Source of the DNA: Micromonospora sp. WMMD882
Lineage (GTDB): Bacteria; Actinomycetota; Actinomycetes; Mycobacteriales; Micromonosporaceae
Assembly: GCF_027497255.1 (NCBI RefSeq)
Contig: NZ_CP114903.1
Location: 1,612,001-1,676,000 of the forward strand
Reading direction: 5' to 3'
DNA length: 64,000 bases
Program-made: the position numbers and the translations under genes
Notes under the pieces: generated by a model
What the model was told of the DNA's origin: nothing
Seen by the model: only the letters and a program-made list of their open reading frames with translations
The model's database searches: none
In this document: positions 1 through 12,672 of the stretch, piece by piece
Numbering within the stretch: position 1 is the first letter of the stretch
Layout: every line of letters begins with the position of its first letter

Positions 1-3000
1 CCGGCCGGTGACGTCCGGCCCGATCTCGGGGGCCGGCAGGGCGCGCCGGTCGAGCTTGCCGTTGACGGTCAACGGCAGGGCCGGCAACGCGACCACGGCC
101 GCGGGCACCAGGTACGCGGGCAGCCGGTCCTCCAGGTAGCGGCGCAGGCCGGCGACCGGGTCGGTGCCCCGTACCGGCACGACGTAGGCGACCAGCCGCC
201 GGTCCCCCGGCCGGTCCTCCCGGACGACCACCGCGGCCTGCGCGACGGCGGGATGCCGGTGCAGCACCGCCTCCACCTCGCCCGGCTCCACCCGGAATCC
301 CCGGATCTTCACCTGGTCGTCGGCCCGCCCGGCGAAGTCCAGCACCCCGTCGGGACGCCACCGGGCGAGGTCGCCGGTGCGGTACATCCGCTCCCCCGGC
401 GCGCCGTACGGGTTGGCCACGAACCGTTCCGCGGTCAGCGCGGCCCGGTTGACGTACCCGTTGGCCAGACCGACGCCGGCCACGTACAGCTCACCGGTCA
501 CCCCGGGCGGCACCGGGGCGAGCGCGGCGTCCAGCACGTACACCTTCTTGTTGGCCACCGGCCCGCCGATCGGCACGGCGCTCAGCGCCGCCACCGACGC
601 GTCGGCCGGGTGCGCCGTGGTCAGCCCCATGCTCTCCGCCGGGCCGTAGCCGTTCACCACTTGCAGGCGCGGGAACTGCCGCGCCGCTCTCGTCACATGT
701 GTCACGGACGCTGACTCCCCTGCGGTGATCGCCCGACGGAGACCCCGGAACGCGGCGGGGAACTCGTCGAGCAGGTGGTTGAAGAGGCTGGCCGAGAGTT
801 GGAGCATGGTGACGCCGTGCGCGGCGGCCAGGGCCGCGACGGTGTCCGGCTCGGGGCGCTGCCCCGGGTGCAGCACGCAGGTCGCGCCGGTCAGCAGCGC
901 GCCGAGCAGCTCCAACGCGAACGCGTCCCAGGACACCGGGGCGCACTGGAGGAAGACCTCACCGGGGCCGAAGTCGACGTAGGACTGACCGAGGAAGGTG
1001 CCGGCGAGCGCGCGGTGCGGCGCGACGATCCCCTTCGGACCGCCGGTCGAGCCGGAGGTGAACATCACGCAGGCCGGCGCGGCCGGGTCGATCCGCCGGC
1101 CGACCGGCCCGGGCGGGCCGTCGAGCGCGGCGGGTGACGTCGTCGTGGTCGCGAGACCGGCGAAGACGTCGGCGTCGGCCGTGACGACCAGCGGGACACC
1201 GGTGCCGGCCACCACGTCCCGCAGCCGGGCGGCCGGGAACGCGGTGTCCAGCAGCGTGTACGCGCCGCCGGCCTTGAGCACGCCGAGGAGGGTGGCCACC
1301 ATCGTCGGCCCCCGGTCGAGGTGCACCCCGACGACGACGTTCGCGTCGACGCCCCGCCGGGCCAGGCCGTGCGCGATCCGGTTCGCGGCGGCGTCGAGAT
1401 CGGCGTAGCCGACCACCTGCTCCCCGTACCGGAGGGCGACGGCGTCCGGGGTCGCCACGACCTGCCGTTCGAACAGCTCGGGCAGGGCGAGACCCAGGGG
1501 CACGTCGACAGCGGTGTCGTTCCAGTCGGTCAGCACCCGTCGCCGCTCGGCCGGATCCAGCAGGTCGACCGCGCCGATCCGCTGGTCCGGGTCGGCCAGC
1601 ACCGCCGAGGTCAGCCGGAGCAGGGCGGCCACCATGGTCTCGGCGGTGGCGGGCGCGAACAGGTCGGTGGCGTAGTCGAGGGAGCCGGTGATGTCGTCCG
1701 GGCCCCGGGTGAGGGTCAGGGTGAGGTCGAACTTGGCCGGCGACACCCCGACGGGCTCGGGCCGGCACTCCAGGCCGGGCAGGCCGAGGTCGCCGTCGGG
1801 CGCGTCGGTCACCACCAGCATCACCTGGAACAGCGGATGCCAGGACGGCGACCGGGTCGGGTTCACCGCCTCGACGACCCGCTCGAACGGCACGTCCTGG
1901 TGGGCGAACGCGGCCAGGTCGGTCTCCCGGACCCGGTCGAGCAGGTCCCGGAAGCTCGGATCTCCCGAGGTGTCGGTACGCAGCACCACCGTGTTGACGA
2001 AGAACCCGACCAGGTCCGTCAACGCCTCGTCGGTCCGGCCGGCCACCGGGGAGCCGATCGGCACGTCGGTGCCCGCGCCGAGCCGGGTGAGCACCGCCGC
2101 CAGGGCCGCGTGCAGCACCATGAACGGCGTCACCCGGGCCGCCCGGGCCAACACGCCGACCCGACGGCAGGTGTCGGCGTCGAACCGTACCGGCACCGAG
2201 GCCCCGGCGGTCCCGGCGACCGGCGGGCGGGCCCGGTCGGTCGGCACCACCGGCGCCGACGGCAGTCCGGCGAGCGCCCCGGTCCAGTGCCGCAGTTGCG
2301 TGGCGACCACGCTGTCCGGCTCGTCGGCCGCGCCCAGCAGGGCGTGCTGCCAGGCCGCGTAGTCGGCGTACTGCACCGGCAGCGGCGTCCAGGCGGGCCC
2401 GACGCCGGCCCGGCGGGCGGCGTAGGCGGTGGCCAGGTCGCGGGTCAGCGGCCCGACCGACCAGCCGTCGCAGGCCACGTGGTGCAGCAGCAGCACCAGC
2501 ACCGTCTCGACGCCCAGCTCGAACACGGTGACCCGCAGCGGCGTCTCGACGGCCAGGTCGAACGGGCGACCGACGACGTCCCCCAGGGCGGTGGGGTAGT
2601 CGGTCGGCGCGCAGGTGACCACCTCGACCACCGGCCGCGCGCCGGTCAGCGTCCGCGGCGTGGGACGTCCGTCCACCGCCGGCAGGACGGTCCGCAGCAC
2701 CTCGTGCCGTTCCAGCACGTCGGCGAGGGCGTGGACGAGCGCGGCGTGGTCGAGCCGGCCCCGCAGCCGGTACGCCAGCGGCACGTTGTAGGCCGCCGGG
2801 CGGTCCACCTCGCGCAGGAACCACATCCGCCGCTGGGCGTGCGACACCGGCACGACCGCCGGATCGGGTCGGGGGCGCAGCGCGGGGCGGCGGGTCGAGT
2901 CGCCGTCCAGGGTCCGGGCCAGCCCGGCCACCGTGGGGGCCCGGAACACCGTCCGGATGTCGATCTCCGCGGCGAAGGTGGCGCGGACCCGGGCGATCAG

Positions 3001-6000
3001 GCGGGCCGCCAGCAGCGAGTGCCCGCCGAGGGCGAAGAAGTCGTCGTGCCGGCGCACCCGCGGCACGCCCAGCACGTCGGCGAAGAGTCCGGCGAGGATG
3101 GCCTCCCGGGCGTCGACGGGCGACCCGTCGGCGCCGGCGCCCGCGCCCGGGTCGCCGCCGACGGCCGGGGGCGCGGGCAGCGCAGCCCGGTCCAGTTTGC
3201 CGGTCGCGCCGATCGGCAGCGCGTCGACCGGCACGATCGCCGCCGGCACCAGGTGGTCGGGCAGGTGGTCACGCAGGTACGCGCGCAGCGCCGCGGGCGC
3301 GGGCGTGCTGCCCGGCCGGGCCACGACGTACCCGGTCAGCCGGCGGTCCCCCGGCCGGTCCTCGCGGACCACCACCGCGGCCCGGCCGACGTCCGGATGC
3401 CGGGCCAGGACGGCCCGGACCTCCCCCGGCTCGATCCGGAAGCCACGGATCTTCACCTGGTCGTCGACCCGGCCGACGAACTCGAGGATCCCGTCGGCCC
3501 GCCAGCGGACCAGGTCCCCGGTGCGGTACATCCGTTCCCCGGGCGCGCCGAGCGGGTGGGCGACGAACCGGGTAGCCGTGGTGGCCGGCTGGCTGACGTA
3601 CCCGTCGGCGAGTCCCACCCCGGACATGTACAACTCGCCCACCACGCCCACCGGTGCCAGGTCGAGCCGGTCGTCGAGGATGTAGATCTGTTTGCCGGGG
3701 GTGGGGACGCCGACCGGGATGGTGGCCCGGCGGGTGTCCGCCGGGACGACCCGGTGACACACCGTGAAGATGGTGCTCTCGGCCGGCGAGTAGCAGTTCT
3801 CCAACCGCAGGTCGGGGTGACGGTCCAGCAGCCGGGCCAGGTGCTCGACCGAGGCCACCTCGCCGCCGGTCATCACCTGCCGGACCCCGTCGAACACCGT
3901 CGGGTACTCGTCGAGCAGGAAGTTCAGCAGGCTCGCCGACAGGTGCAGGGTCGTCACCCGGTGCTCGGCGACCAGGCGGGCGATCACGTGGGGCTGCGGC
4001 GTGCCGCCCGGCTGCAACACGCAGGTGGCCCCGATCAGCAGCGGGGCGAACAGCTCCAGCACGAAGCCGTCCCAGGACAGCGGCGCGCACTGCAACCACA
4101 CGTCGGTCGGGTCCAGGTCCACGTAGGACGGGTCGAGCAGGGTGCCGAGGACCGCCCGGTGCGAGGTCATGATCCCCTTGGGTCGCCCGGTCGACCCGGA
4201 GGTGAACATCACGCACGCCGGGTCACCCGGGCGCGCCGACGCCGGCACGACCACGCCGTCGTGCCGGGCATCGCCGTCGTGCCGGGCATCGCCGGGCCCG
4301 GCGGCGGGGGCCAGCCCGCGTGCCTCGCCCAGCCCGACGCCGTCGGGGGTGACGACCAGCGGGGCGCGGGTCTCGGCCAGCACCGCCCGTCGGCGTTCCA
4401 GCGGGAAGGCCGGATCCAGCAGCGTGTACGCCGCGCCGGTCTTGAGCACGGCCAGCACCGCGACGACCAGGTCCGGCCCCCGGTCGAGCTGGATCCCCAC
4501 CACCGTCCCCCGGCGCGCGCCGGCGGCGGCCAGCCGCCGGGCCAGCCGGTCGGCGCGGGCGTCCAGCTCCCGGTAGCCGATCCGCTCGACGCCGAAGACC
4601 AGGGCGGTCGCCTCCGGTCGGGCGGCGGCCACGGCCGCCACGGCGGCGTGCAGCGTCACGTCCGGCTCGGACCGGCCGACGCCGTTCCAGTCGTACCGCA
4701 GTCGACGGCGCTCGTCGGCGCTCAGCAGGTCGATCGCGCCGATCCGGGTGTCCGGCGTGGCGACCACGTGGTCGAGCAGCCGGGTCAGCCGCTCGGTGAA
4801 GGCCGCCACCGTGGTCCGCTCGAACAGCGGGGCGGGGAACTCCACCACGCCGTCCAGACCGGCCGGCACGCCCTCGGGCGACCGGCGTTCCCGCAGCTCC
4901 ACGTTGAGGTCGAACTTGGCCGTCCCGGTCCGCACCGGCTCCAGCCGGGCCGGGGCCGCGCCGAGCCGCACGTCGTCGTCGACGGTGTTCTGCAGCACCA
5001 GCATGACCTGGAACAGCGGATGCCAGGAGGTGGAGCGGGGCGGGTTGACCTCCTCCACCACCCGCTCGAACGGCACGTCCTGGTGGGCGAACGCGGCCAG
5101 GTCCGTCCGGCGCACCCGGGCCAGCAGCTCCCGGAACGTCGGGTCGCCCGTCGTGTCGGTCCGCAGGACCAGCGTGTTGACGAAGAACCCGACCAGGTCG
5201 TCGAGGGCGGCGTCGGTCCGCCCGGCCACGGCGGCGCCGATCGGGACGTCGCCGCCCGCCCCGAGCCGGGTGAGCAGGGCCGCCAGGGCCGCCTGGAGGA
5301 CCATGAACAGCGTGACGTCGTTGGCCCGGGCGAGCTCACCGAGCCGGGCGTGGGTGGCCGCGTCGATCCGGAACGGCAGGTGCGCCCCGGCCGTGCCGCC
5401 GTCGACGGGTCGCGGGTGGTCCGTGGGGAACACGGGTGACCCGGGCAGCCCGGCCAGCGCGGCCCGCCAGTACGCCAGCCCGGTGGCGAGCACGCCGCCC
5501 GGGGCGGTCCCGTCGCCGAGCAGCGCCCGCTGCCAGCGCGCGTAGTCGGAGTACCGGACCGGCAGCGGCGCCCAGTCCGGGGCGACGCCGTCCCGCCGCG
5601 CCGCGTAGGCGGTGGCGAGGTCGCGTACCAGGGGCGTCATCGACCAGCCGTCACAGGCGATGTGGTGCAGCACCAGCACCAGCACCGAGTCACCGGTGTC
5701 GAGGGCGACCAGGGTGGCCCGCAGCGGCGGCTCGTCCGCCAGCGCGAACCGGTGCCGGGCCGCGCGGGCGACGACCGCCGCCACCTCCGCCTCCGGGCAC
5801 CACGCCGTGTCCAGCGCCGGTCGGACGTCCGCCGGCGGCAGCACCACCGGGCGCGGCTCGCCGTCGACCGCCGGGAACAGGGTGCGCAGCGGCTCGTGCC
5901 GGACCATCAGGTCGCCGAGCGCCGCCCGCAGCGCCGCCGGATCGAGGACGCCGCGCAGCCGTACCGACTGCGGGGCGTTGTAGGTGCGGCCGTCACCGTC

Positions 6001-9000
6001 GGTCTGGTCGAGGAACCAGAGGCGACGTTGGGCGTGGGACAGCGCCGGCGGCGCGTCCGGCGGCGCGGCGGTGACCGCCGGGCGCGCGGCGTCCGCGCCG
6101 TCGATGCGTTCGGCGAGGTCGGCGACCCGCGGGGCGGCGAACAGCGCGGCCAGCGGCAACTCGACCCCGAGGGCGGCCCGGATCCGGCTCACCAGCCTCG
6201 TCGCCAGCAGGGAGTGCCCGCCGAGGGCGAAGAAGTCGTCGTCGACGGTGACCGTGGGCAGGCCCAGCACCCCGGCCACCAGCCCGCACAGGATCTCCTC
6301 ACGGGGGGTGCGGGCGGCCCGGCCGGCCGACACGGCGGCGAAGTCCGGCGTCGGCAGCGCGGCCCGGTCCAGCTTGCCGTTGGCCGTCCGGGGCAGCTCC
6401 GCCACCAACACCACGGCGGCCGGAACGAGATGACCGGGCAGCCGGTCGACCGCGTGCGCCCGCACCTCGACGGCGGTGAGCGTACGGGTGACCACGTAGG
6501 CGACCAGCCGGGCGCCGTGCGCGGCGTCGGTGTGCGCGACCACCGCCGCCTGGGTGACCTCCGGATGCTCGGTGAGGGCCGCCGCCACCTCCGCCGGCTC
6601 CACCCGGAACCCGCGGATCTTCACCTGGTCGTCGGCCCGGCCCAGGTAGTCGAGGGTCCCGTCGGCCCGGCGTCGCGCCAGGTCCCCGGTGCGGTACATC
6701 CGCTCGCCCGGCGCGCCGAACGGGTCGGCCACGAACCGCTGCGTGGTCGCCCCGGGCTGGTCGAGGTAGCCGCGGGCGAGGCCGACTCCGGCGACGTACA
6801 GCTCACCGACCACGCCGGGCGGCGCCTGCCGCAGGGCGGCGTCGAGCAGGTACGCCCGCTTGTTCGCCACCGGCCGGCCGATCGGCACGGTCACGCCGGT
6901 CACCTGGTCGGCCCGGTCGACCTGGTGCCAGGTGGTGAACCCGAGACTCTCCGCCGGCCCGTACCCGTTGACCACGGTCAGGCCGGGCCACCCGCGCAGC
7001 GCCGCGCCGACGTGGGCGGGCGAGGCGGGCTCCCCGCCGGTGAACACCCGGCGCACCCCGGCCAACGCCCGCGGGTGCTCGTCGACCAGGTGGTTGAAGA
7101 GGCTCGCGGAGGTCTGCAGCATGGTCACCCCGTGGGCGGCCACCAGCTCGGTGATCCGTTCCGGGTCCGGTCGGCCGTCGGGGTGCAGCACGCACACCCC
7201 GCCGAACAGCAGCGCCCCGAACAGCTCCAGCGCGAACGCGTCCCAGGACACCGGGGAACACTGGAGGAACACCTGGTCCGGGCCGAAGTCGGCGTACCGC
7301 TGGCCGGCGTACGTGCCGACGAGCGCCCGGTGGGCGGCGACCACCCCCTTCGGCGTCCCGGTGGAGCCGGAGGTGAACATGACACAGGCCGGATCGTCGG
7401 GGCGGACCCCGACCGTGGGCGCGGTGAGGCCGTCGCCGCCCGGCGGCAGCTCGTCGAGGCAGACCAGCCGGGCGGTGGCGGGCAGGCGTCCGGCCGCCGC
7501 CCGCCGGGTCACCACGAGCGGCGTCGACGCGACGAGCGCGGCGAGCCGGGCGGCCGGGAAGGCCGGGTCGAGCAACGCGTACGCCCCGCCGGCCTTGAGC
7601 ACGGCGAGCAGCGTGGTCACCAGGTCCGGGCCACGTTCCAGGTGCACGCCGACCACGACGCCGGGCCGGACGCCCGCCCCGACCAGCCGGTGGGCGAGCG
7701 GGTTCGCCCGGGCCTCCAGCGCGCGGTAGGTGAGCGTGGTGTCCCCGGCGACCAGGGCGGGCGCGTCCGGGGTCCGCTCCGCCTGCGCGCGGACCAGGTC
7801 GTGCAGGCACCGGTCGGCCGGGTACCGGACGCGGGTGTCGTTCCAGGCGGCCAGGTCCCGCCGTTCGGCCGGCAGGAGCAGGTCGAGGTCGCCGATCGGA
7901 GTGCCCGGGTCGGCGGTGAGCACCGCGACCAGCCGGTCGGCCAGCGCGGCCACCGTCGCCCGGTCGAACCGGTCGGCGGCGTACTCCAGCACGCCGGTGA
8001 CGCCGGCCGGCCGCCCGTCGGCGGTGTGCGTCTCGGCCACGTCGACCAGCAGGTCGAACTTGGTCGCCGCCGGCCGGATCTCGCGTACGTCGACCGCCAG
8101 GCCCGGCAGGGACCGCGGCCCGCCGGCGTTCTGGAGGACCAGCAGCACCTGGAACAGCGGGTGCCGGCCCGGCAGCCGGGCCGGGTTGACCGCCTCCACG
8201 ACCTGGTCGAACGGCACGTCCTGGTGGGCGAACGCGGCCAGGTCGGTCTCCCGGATCCGGTCGAGCAACTGACGCAGCGACGGGTCGCCCGAGGTGTCGG
8301 CGCGCAGCACCAGGGTGTTGACGAAGAAGCCCACCAGGTCGTCGAGCGCGACGTCGGACCGGCCGGCCACCACCGTGCCGATCGGCACGTCGACGCCGGC
8401 GCCGAGCCGGGTGAGCGTGGCGGCGAGCGCCGCGTGCAGCACCATGAACACGGTGGCCCGGGCGGCCGTGGCGACCTCGACGAGTCGGGCGTGCACGTCG
8501 GCGGGCAGCGTGAACGGCACCGTGCCGGCCCGGTACGTCGGCACGGCCGGTCGGGGCCGGTCGGCGGGCAGGGCCACCTCGGCGGGCAGCCCGGCGAGCC
8601 GGTCCCGCCAGTAGCCGGTCTGCGCGTCGCCGAGCCCACCGGCGAGCAGGTCACGTTGCCACAGGGTGTAGTCGACGTAGCCGACCGGCAGCGGGTCCCA
8701 GTCCGGGGCGTGCCCCGCCAGACGCGCCCGGTACGCCACCGCCAGGTCACGCAGCAGCGGTCGCATCGACCACCCGTCGCCCGCGATGTGGTGCAGCACC
8801 AGCACGACCACCGTCTCCCGGGCGGCGCGCAGCACGGTGACCCGCAGCGGCGGGTCGGTCGCCAGGTCGAAGACCCGGGCCGCCTCGGCCCGTACCGCCG
8901 GCTCCGGGTCGGCCCCGACCTCCCGTACGGACACCCGGGGGCGTCCCCGGGCGGCCTCGACGACCTGCTGCCGGGGCCGCCCGTCGACGACGGGGAACAC

Positions 9001-11148
9001 GGTCCGCAGCACCTCGTGCCGGTCCGCGAGGTCAGCTACCGCCGCGTCGAGCGCGGCGACGTCGGGCGGGTCGGTCGTCCGGGCCACCCGGACCAGGTTG
9101 TACTTCTCCGGGGCCTCCTCGAACTGGTCGAGGAACCACAGTCGGCGTTGGGCCGGCGACGGCTCACAGTCGGCGGGGCGGGCCCGGGGCAGCAGCGGTG
9201 GACGGGCCGTCGGCGCGGTCCGGACCAGGTCGGCGAGGCCCTCGGGGGTGGGCGCCGCGAACAGGGCCCGAATGTCGATCTCCACCGCCAGCTCGGCCCG
9301 GATCCGGCTGATCAGGTGGGCGGCCAGCAGCGAGTGGCCGCCCAGGTCGAAGAAGTCGTCGTCCGCGCCGACGGCCGGCAGCCCCAGCACGTCGGCGACG
9401 AGCGCGCACAGCGTCTCCTCCGTGGGCGTCACCGGGGCCCGGCCGCGGGCCTCGACCGTCGGGGCGGGCAGCGCCGCCCGGTCCAGCTTTCCGTTGGCGG
9501 TGAACGGGATGGCGTCGAGGACCACGACCGCCGCCGGCACCAGATGGTCGGGCAGCCGGGTCCGGGCGTCGGCCCGCAGCTCCGCCCCGCCGACCCCGGC
9601 GTCGGGGGCGAGCACCACGTACGCGGTGAGCCGCCGGTCGCCGGGGCGGTCCTCCCGTACCACCACCTCGGCCCGGCGTACCGCCGGATGGCGTGTCAGC
9701 GCGGCCCGCACCTCGGCGGGCTCCACCCGGAACCCACGGATCTTCACCTGGTCGTCGGCCCGCCCGACGAAGTCCAACGTCCCGTCCGGACGCCACCGGA
9801 CGAGGTCACCGGTGCGGTACATCCGCTCCCCGGGCCGGTCGAACGGGTCGGCCACGAACCGTTGCGCGGTCGCGCCGGCCTGGTGGAGGTAGCCGTCGGC
9901 CAGCCCGACACCGGCCATGTACAGCTCGCCGACGACGCCGACCGGCACCCGTTCGAGCCGTTCGTCGAGGACGTGCACCCGCTTGTTGCGGATCGGCCCG
10001 CCCACCGGGATCGCCGTGCCGGTGTCGGCCACGGCGATCCGGTGGCAGGTGGTGAAGATGGTGGACTCGGCCGGCGAGTACCCGTTGACCAGCCGCAGGT
10101 CGGGGCGGCGGCGCAGCAGCCGGGCGACGTGCGTGGTCGATGCCGGCTCCCCGCCGGTCAGCACCTGCCCGACCCGGTCGAAGACCTCGGGACGTTCGTC
10201 GACCAGGAAGTTGAGCAGGCTCGCCGACAGGTGCAGCACGGTCACCCCGTGCCGGGCGACGAGGTCGACGATCACGCCGGGCTCGGGCCGGTCGCCGGGG
10301 TGCAGCACGCAGGTTCCGCCGTGCAGCAGCGCGCCGAACAGCTCCAGCGCGAAGCCGTCCCAGGACACCGGGGAGCACTGCAACCACACCTGCGCCGGCG
10401 CGAAGTCGACGAAGGACTGACCGAGCAGGGTGCCCACCAGGGCCCGGTGCGGGGTGGCGACGCCCTTGGGCCGACCGGACGACCCGGAGGTGAACATGAC
10501 GCAGGCGAGGTCGGCGGCGGTGGCCACGCCGGGGGCGACGTCGGCCCCGGCGTCGCTGTCGGCGTCGGCGTCCGCGCCGGTGTCGGTCCGGACGATCCGG
10601 ACCGGCGCGCCGGCCAGCCGGCGCGCCGTCTCCCCGTCGCCGACCACCAGCGCGCAGCGCGCCTCGGCGAGCACGAGCCGCAGCCGGGCCGGCGGGAACA
10701 CCGGATCCAGCAGGGTGTACGCGGCGCCGGCCTTGAGCACGCCGAGGAGCGCCACGACGAGGCTCGCCCCCCGGTCCAGACAGATCCCGACGACGTGGCC
10801 GGGGCCGGCGCCCCGGCCACGCAGCGTCGCGGCGAACCGGTCGGCCCGCTCGTCCAGCTCGCGGTAGTCGAGCCGGTCGTCACCGGAGACGACAGCCGTC
10901 GCCGTCGGGGTCCGCCCGGCCCACTGGGTGACCAGCTCGTGCAGACACCGGTCGGCGGGGTACGCCGACGTCGTGTCGTTCCACCCGACGTCGGGCCACC
11001 GGGCGTCGGGCCAGCGGACCTCGGGCCGCCTGGCGTCGGGCGGCGCGGGCCGGGTCGGCTGCGGCCCGGGGCCGCCGGGGGTCGGCCGCCCCGGGGCCCC
11101 GTCGGTCGGCCGGGGCGCCCCGCTGAGCCGTTCCTGTGACTGGGTCAC
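1..11148 (-). CDS. Nonribosomal peptide synthetase, A-T-C-A-T-C-A-T-C-A (3' end beyond window)
   Basis: A single open frame runs from a GTG at 11148 through position 1 without a stop, giving 3716 visible residues; GGAG lies about 10 nt upstream. It opens with an adenylation domain (about residues 60-555) and no condensation domain, so this looks like an initiating subunit. Carrier-protein GGHS serines are near residues 606, 1646 and 2711. Condensation domains begin with [13 protein letters not shown] motifs near 667, 1707 and 2772 and carry [18 protein letters not shown] and HHVACDGWS. Further adenylation domains span about 1107-1593, 2150-2653 and 3207-3696; the last reaches its NGKLDR motif at the window edge. 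No epimerase, methyltransferase or thioesterase is seen. The binding pockets of A1 and A3 resemble each other, as do those of A2 and A4. It sits 49 bp after the MbtH gene, last visible gene of the operon. Confidence 0.95.
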   Translation of the reverse strand, partial: MTQSQERLSGAPRPTDGAPGRPTPGGPGPQPTRPAPPDARRPEVRWPDARWPDVGWNDTTSAYPADRCLHELVTQWAGRTPTATAVVSGDDRLDYRELDERADRFAATLRGRGAGPGHVVGICLDRGASLVVALLGVLKAGAAYTLLDPVFPPARLRLVLAEARCALVVGDGETARRLAGAPVRIVRTDTGADADADSDAGADVAPGVATAADLACVMFTSGSSGRPKGVATPHRALVGTLLGQSFVDFAPAQVWLQCSPVSWDGFALELFGALLHGGTCVLHPGDRPEPGVIVDLVARHGVTVLHLSASLLNFLVDERPEVFDRVGQVLTGGEPASTTHVARLLRRRPDLRLVNGYSPAESTIFTTCHRIAVADTGTAIPVGGPIRNKRVHVLDERLERVPVGVVGELYMAGVGLADGYLHQAGATAQRFVADPFDRPGERMYRTGDLVRWRPDGTLDFVGRADDQVKIRGFRVEPAEVRAALTRHPAVRRAEVVVREDRPGDRRLTAYVVLAPDAGVGGAELRADARTRLPDHLVPAAVVVLDAIPFTANGKLDRAALPAPTVEARGRAPVTPTEETLCALVADVLGLPAVGADDDFFDLGGHSLLAAHLISRIRAELAVEIDIRALFAAPTPEGLADLVRTAPTARPPLLPRARPADCEPSPAQRRLWFLDQFEEAPEKYNLVRVARTTDPPDVAALDAAVADLADRHEVLRTVFPVVDGRPRQQVVEAARGRPRVSVREVGADPEPAVRAEAARVFDLATDPPLRVTVLRAARETVVVLVLHHIAGDGWSMRPLLRDLAVAYRARLAGHAPDWDPLPVGYVDYTLWQRDLLAGGLGDAQTGYWRDRLAGLPAEVALPADRPRPAVPTYRAGTVPFTLPADVHARLVEVATAARATVFMVLHAALAATLTRLGAGVDVPIGTVVAGRSDVALDDLVGFFVNTLVLRADTSGDPSLRQLLDRIRETDLAAFAHQDVPFDQVVEAVNPARLPGRHPLFQVLLVLQNAGGPRSLPGLAVDVREIRPAATKFDLLVDVAETHTADGRPAGVTGVLEYAADRFDRATVAALADRLVAVLTADPGTPIGDLDLLLPAERRDLAAWNDTRVRYPADRCLHDLVRAQAERTPDAPALVAGDTTLTYRALEARANPLAHRLVGAGVRPGVVVGVHLERGPDLVTTLLAVLKAGGAYALLDPAFPAARLAALVASTPLVVTRRAAAGRLPATARLVCLDELPPGGDGLTAPTVGVRPDDPACVMFTSGSTGTPKGVVAAHRALVGTYAGQRYADFGPDQVFLQCSPVSWDAFALELFGALLFGGVCVLHPDGRPDPERITELVAAHGVTMLQTSASLFNHLVDEHPRALAGVRRVFTGGEPASPAHVGAALRGWPGLTVVNGYGPAESLGFTTWHQVDRADQVTGVTVPIGRPVANKRAYLLDAALRQAPPGVVGELYVAGVGLARGYLDQPGATTQRFVADPFGAPGERMYRTGDLARRRADGTLDYLGRADDQVKIRGFRVEPAEVAAALTEHPEVTQAAVVAHTDAAHGARLVAYVVTRTLTAVEVRAHAVDRLPGHLVPAAVVLVAELPRTANGKLDRAALPTPDFAAVSAGRAARTPREEILCGLVAGVLGLPTVTVDDDFFALGGHSLLATRLVSRIRAALGVELPLAALFAAPRVADLAERIDGADAARPAVTAAPPDAPPALSHAQRRLWFLDQTDGDGRTYNAPQSVRLRGVLDPAALRAALGDLMVRHEPLRTLFPAVDGEPRPVVLPPADVRPALDTAWCPEAEVAAVVARAARHRFALADEPPLRATLVALDTGDSVLVLVLHHIACDGWSMTPLVRDLATAYAARRDGVAPDWAPLPVRYSDYARWQRALLGDGTAPGGVLATGLAYWRAALAGLPGSPVFPTDHPRPVDGGTAGAHLPFRIDAATHARLGELARANDVTLFMVLQAALAALLTRLGAGGDVPIGAAVAGRTDAALDDLVGFFVNTLVLRTDTTGDPTFRELLARVRRTDLAAFAHQDVPFERVVEEVNPPRSTSWHPLFQVMLVLQNTVDDDVRLGAAPARLEPVRTGTAKFDLNVELRERRSPEGVPAGLDGVVEFPAPLFERTTVAAFTERLTRLLDHVVATPDTRIGAIDLLSADERRRLRYDWNGVGRSEPDVTLHAAVAAVAAARPEATALVFGVERIGYRELDARADRLARRLAAAGARRGTVVGIQLDRGPDLVVAVLAVLKTGAAYTLLDPAFPLERRRAVLAETRAPLVVTPDGVGLGEARGLAPAAGPGDARHDGDARHDGVVVPASARPGDPACVMFTSGSTGRPKGIMTSHRAVLGTLLDPSYVDLDPTDVWLQCAPLSWDGFVLELFAPLLIGATCVLQPGGTPQPHVIARLVAEHRVTTLHLSASLLNFLLDEYPTVFDGVRQVMTGGEVASVEHLARLLDRHPDLRLENCYSPAESTIFTVCHRVVPADTRRATIPVGVPTPGKQIYILDDRLDLAPVGVVGELYMSGVGLADGYVSQPATTATRFVAHPLGAPGERMYRTGDLVRWRADGILEFVGRVDDQVKIRGFRIEPGEVRAVLARHPDVGRAAVVVREDRPGDRRLTGYVVARPGSTPAPAALRAYLRDHLPDHLVPAAIVPVDALPIGATGKLDRAALPAPPAVGGDPGAGAGADGSPVDAREAILAGLFADVLGVPRVRRHDDFFALGGHSLLAARLIARVRATFAAEIDIRTVFRAPTVAGLARTLDGDSTRRPALRPRPDPAVVPVSHAQRRMWFLREVDRPAAYNVPLAYRLRGRLDHAALVHALADVLERHEVLRTVLPAVDGRPTPRTLTGARPVVEVVTCAPTDYPTALGDVVGRPFDLAVETPLRVTVFELGVETVLVLLLHHVACDGWSVGPLTRDLATAYAARRAGVGPAWTPLPVQYADYAAWQHALLGAADEPDSVVATQLRHWTGALAGLPSAPVVPTDRARPPVAGTAGASVPVRFDADTCRRVGVLARAARVTPFMVLHAALAAVLTRLGAGTDVPIGSPVAGRTDEALTDLVGFFVNTVVLRTDTSGDPSFRDLLDRVRETDLAAFAHQDVPFERVVEAVNPTRSPSWHPLFQVMLVVTDAPDGDLGLPGLECRPEPVGVSPAKFDLTLTLTRGPDDITGSLDYATDLFAPATAETMVAALLRLTSAVLADPDQRIGAVDLLDPAERRRVLTDWNDTAVDVPLGLALPELFERQVVATPDAVALRYGEQVVGYADLDAAANRIAHGLARRGVDANVVVGVHLDRGPTMVATLLGVLKAGGAYTLLDTAFPAARLRDVVAGTGVPLVVTADADVFAGLATTTTSPAALDGPPGPVGRRIDPAAPACVMFTSGSTGGPKGIVAPHRALAGTFLGQSYVDFGPGEVFLQCAPVSWDAFALELLGALLTGATCVLHPGQRPEPDTVAALAAAHGVTMLQLSASLFNHLLDEFPAAFRGLRRAITAGESASVTHVTRAARQFPRLQVVNGYGPAESMGLTTAHPADASVAALSAVPIGGPVANKKVYVLDAALAPVPPGVTGELYVAGVGLANGYVNRAALTAERFVANPYGAPGERMYRTGDLARWRPDGVLDFAGRADDQVKIRGFRVEPGEVEAVLHRHPAVAQAAVVVREDRPGDRRLVAYVVPVRGTDPVAGLRRYLEDRLPAYLVPAAVVALPALPLTVNGKLDRRALPAPEIGPDVTGR

Positions 11149-11197
11149 CGTTCCACCACTCCACTCGTCGGTCTCGACACCGGTCAGGGGATCCCGC

Positions 11198-11398
11198 TCA
11201 CCCGGCCGCGAGGCTCGCCGGCCGCAGGTCGGTCCAGGACCGCTCCACGTAGTCCAGGCAGGCCTGCCGGGTGTCCTCGCCGAACGCCACCCGCCAGCCG
11301 GCGGGCGCCACGATCCGGGCGGGCCAGAGTGAGTGCTGGTTCTCGTCGTTGACCAGGACCAGGTACACGCCGTCCTCGTCCTCGAACGGATTGGTCAT
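11198..11398 (-). CDS. MbtH-family NRPS accessory protein
   Basis: This 66-residue protein has the complete MbtH signature: an N-terminal NPFED, then [14 protein letters not shown], a central GWRV, and a C-terminal [12 protein letters not shown]. Small proteins of this family bind NRPS adenylation domains in the cytoplasm and help them fold and activate amino acids; their genes normally sit beside the NRPS they serve, as here. The ATG overlaps the stop of the upstream MFS gene (ATGA, 4 bp), so translation is probably coupled. The NRPS begins 49 bp downstream. Family assignment is secure; which of the four adenylation domains depends on it cannot be told. Confidence 0.97.
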   Translation of the reverse strand: MTNPFEDEDGVYLVLVNDENQHSLWPARIVAPAGWRVAFGEDTRQACLDYVERSWTDLRPASLAAG

Positions 11399-12672
11399 GA
11401 CTCCTCCTTGGGTGGGCTGGTGGGCAGGTCCCGGACGGACCTGATCGGGCCGATGAGCCGGACGAGCTTGCCGAGGACCACCGCGACGGTGATCACCCAG
11501 AGCGCCTGCCGGATGCCGAGCACGGCGCCGAGCCAGCCGCCGAGCACGGCCCCGACCGGGATGACGCCGAACTGGATGAAGCGCGAGCTGGTGTACATGC
11601 GGGCGAGCAGGCGCGGTGGGCAGTACGCCTGCCGGAAGCCGGTCACCACGACGTTCCCGACCACCATGCCGATCGACGGGACGAGGATCCCGAGGACGAA
11701 CAGCAGCAGCCCGGGGCCGTCCTGGGTCAGCGGGATGAGCAGGCAGAACGGCGCGGTGCCGAGGGAGAACAGCAGCAGGGCGCGGGCGCTGCCGAACCGG
11801 GTGGCGACCCGCCGGGCCAGCACCGCGCCGACCAGACCGCCGATGAAGTCGGCCGCGAGCAGGAACCCCACCACCCCCGGCGCGGCGCCGACGGTACGGA
11901 TCAGGAAGATGACCGTCAGGGCGTACATCGCGTTGAGGGTGAAGTTGTCCACCGCCGCGCTGATCGCCAGGATCCGCAGGTAGCGGTCCCGCCCCACGTA
12001 GCGCAGCCCCTCGCCGATCTCCTGCTTGGTGCTGGTCCGCCTGACCTGCGGGCGGGGCAGGTTCTCGGTGACCCGCATCCGGAGCAGGCACACCGCCGAG
12101 ACGACGAAGGTGACCGCGTCCAGGAACAGCCCGGTCACCGCGCCGACCGCCTGGGCGATCAGACCGCCGAGGGGCGGCCCGGCCAGGTTGGCCACCTGGT
12201 CGGTTCCCTGGAGCTTGGCGTTGGCCTCGGCGAGTTGGGCCTTGTCCACCACCGCCGGCAGGAACGCCTGGTAGGCGGTGGTGAAGAACATCGACGCGGT
12301 GCCGGCGGCGAACGCCACCACGATCAACTGCCCCACGCTGAGCAGCCCGAGCCAGGCCGCCACCGGCACGCTGAGGAGCACGGCCACCGACACCGCGTCG
12401 GCGGCCAGCATGGTCTGCCGACGTGAGCTGCGGTCGATCCAGGCGCCGGCGGGCAGGCTGATCAGCAGCCACGGCAGCCACGCCATCGCGTTGATCACGC
12501 CCATGGTGACCGGCCCCGCCTCCAGCGTGACGACCGCGACCAGGGGGAACGCCACGCCGGTCACCGCGCTGCCGACCTTGCTGGTCGCCTCGCCGAACCA
12601 CAACAGCCGGAATTCGCGGTGCCGCAGCAGCGGGACGGAGGCCGGCGCCGGCGGGTTCTCGGTGAGACTCAT
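11395..12672 (-). CDS. MFS transporter, probable peptide exporter
   Basis: A 425-residue integral membrane protein with about 12 hydrophobic segments. The start is the ATG at 12672, which overlaps the preceding stop (ATGA); the open frame extends further upstream but only as a shadow of the preceding gene. The N-terminal half has the MFS loop [14 protein letters not shown] between segments 2 and 3. The sequence resembles the MFS_3 / enterobactin-exporter-like group often found in actinomycete NRPS clusters. Its place between the precursor genes and mbtH suggests export of, or self-resistance to, the peptide product. Substrate is inferred from context only. Confidence 0.9.
   Translation of the reverse strand: MSLTENPPAPASVPLLRHREFRLLWFGEATSKVGSAVTGVAFPLVAVVTLEAGPVTMGVINAMAWLPWLLISLPAGAWIDRSSRRQTMLAADAVSVAVLLSVPVAAWLGLLSVGQLIVVAFAAGTASMFFTTAYQAFLPAVVDKAQLAEANAKLQGTDQVANLAGPPLGGLIAQAVGAVTGLFLDAVTFVVSAVCLLRMRVTENLPRPQVRRTSTKQEIGEGLRYVGRDRYLRILAISAAVDNFTLNAMYALTVIFLIRTVGAAPGVVGFLLAADFIGGLVGAVLARRVATRFGSARALLLFSLGTAPFCLLIPLTQDGPGLLLFVLGILVPSIGMVVGNVVVTGFRQAYCPPRLLARMYTSSRFIQFGVIPVGAVLGGWLGAVLGIRQALWVITVAVVLGKLVRLIGPIRSVRDLPTSPPKEES

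Noticed and set aside
1321..11139. Very long plus-strand open frames across the NRPS (1321-5439 and 5662-11139)
   Set aside because: They are antisense shadows of GC-rich NRPS codons: low-complexity Arg/Gly/Pro/His protein with no domain, while the opposite frame has unbroken NRPS motifs.
491..11164. Series of broken minus-strand frames suggesting a frameshifted NRPS
   Set aside because: They are out-of-frame pieces. The true frame (codons starting at multiples of three) carries [13 protein letters not shown] and HHxxxDG motifs at all sampled positions and stays open to the edge.
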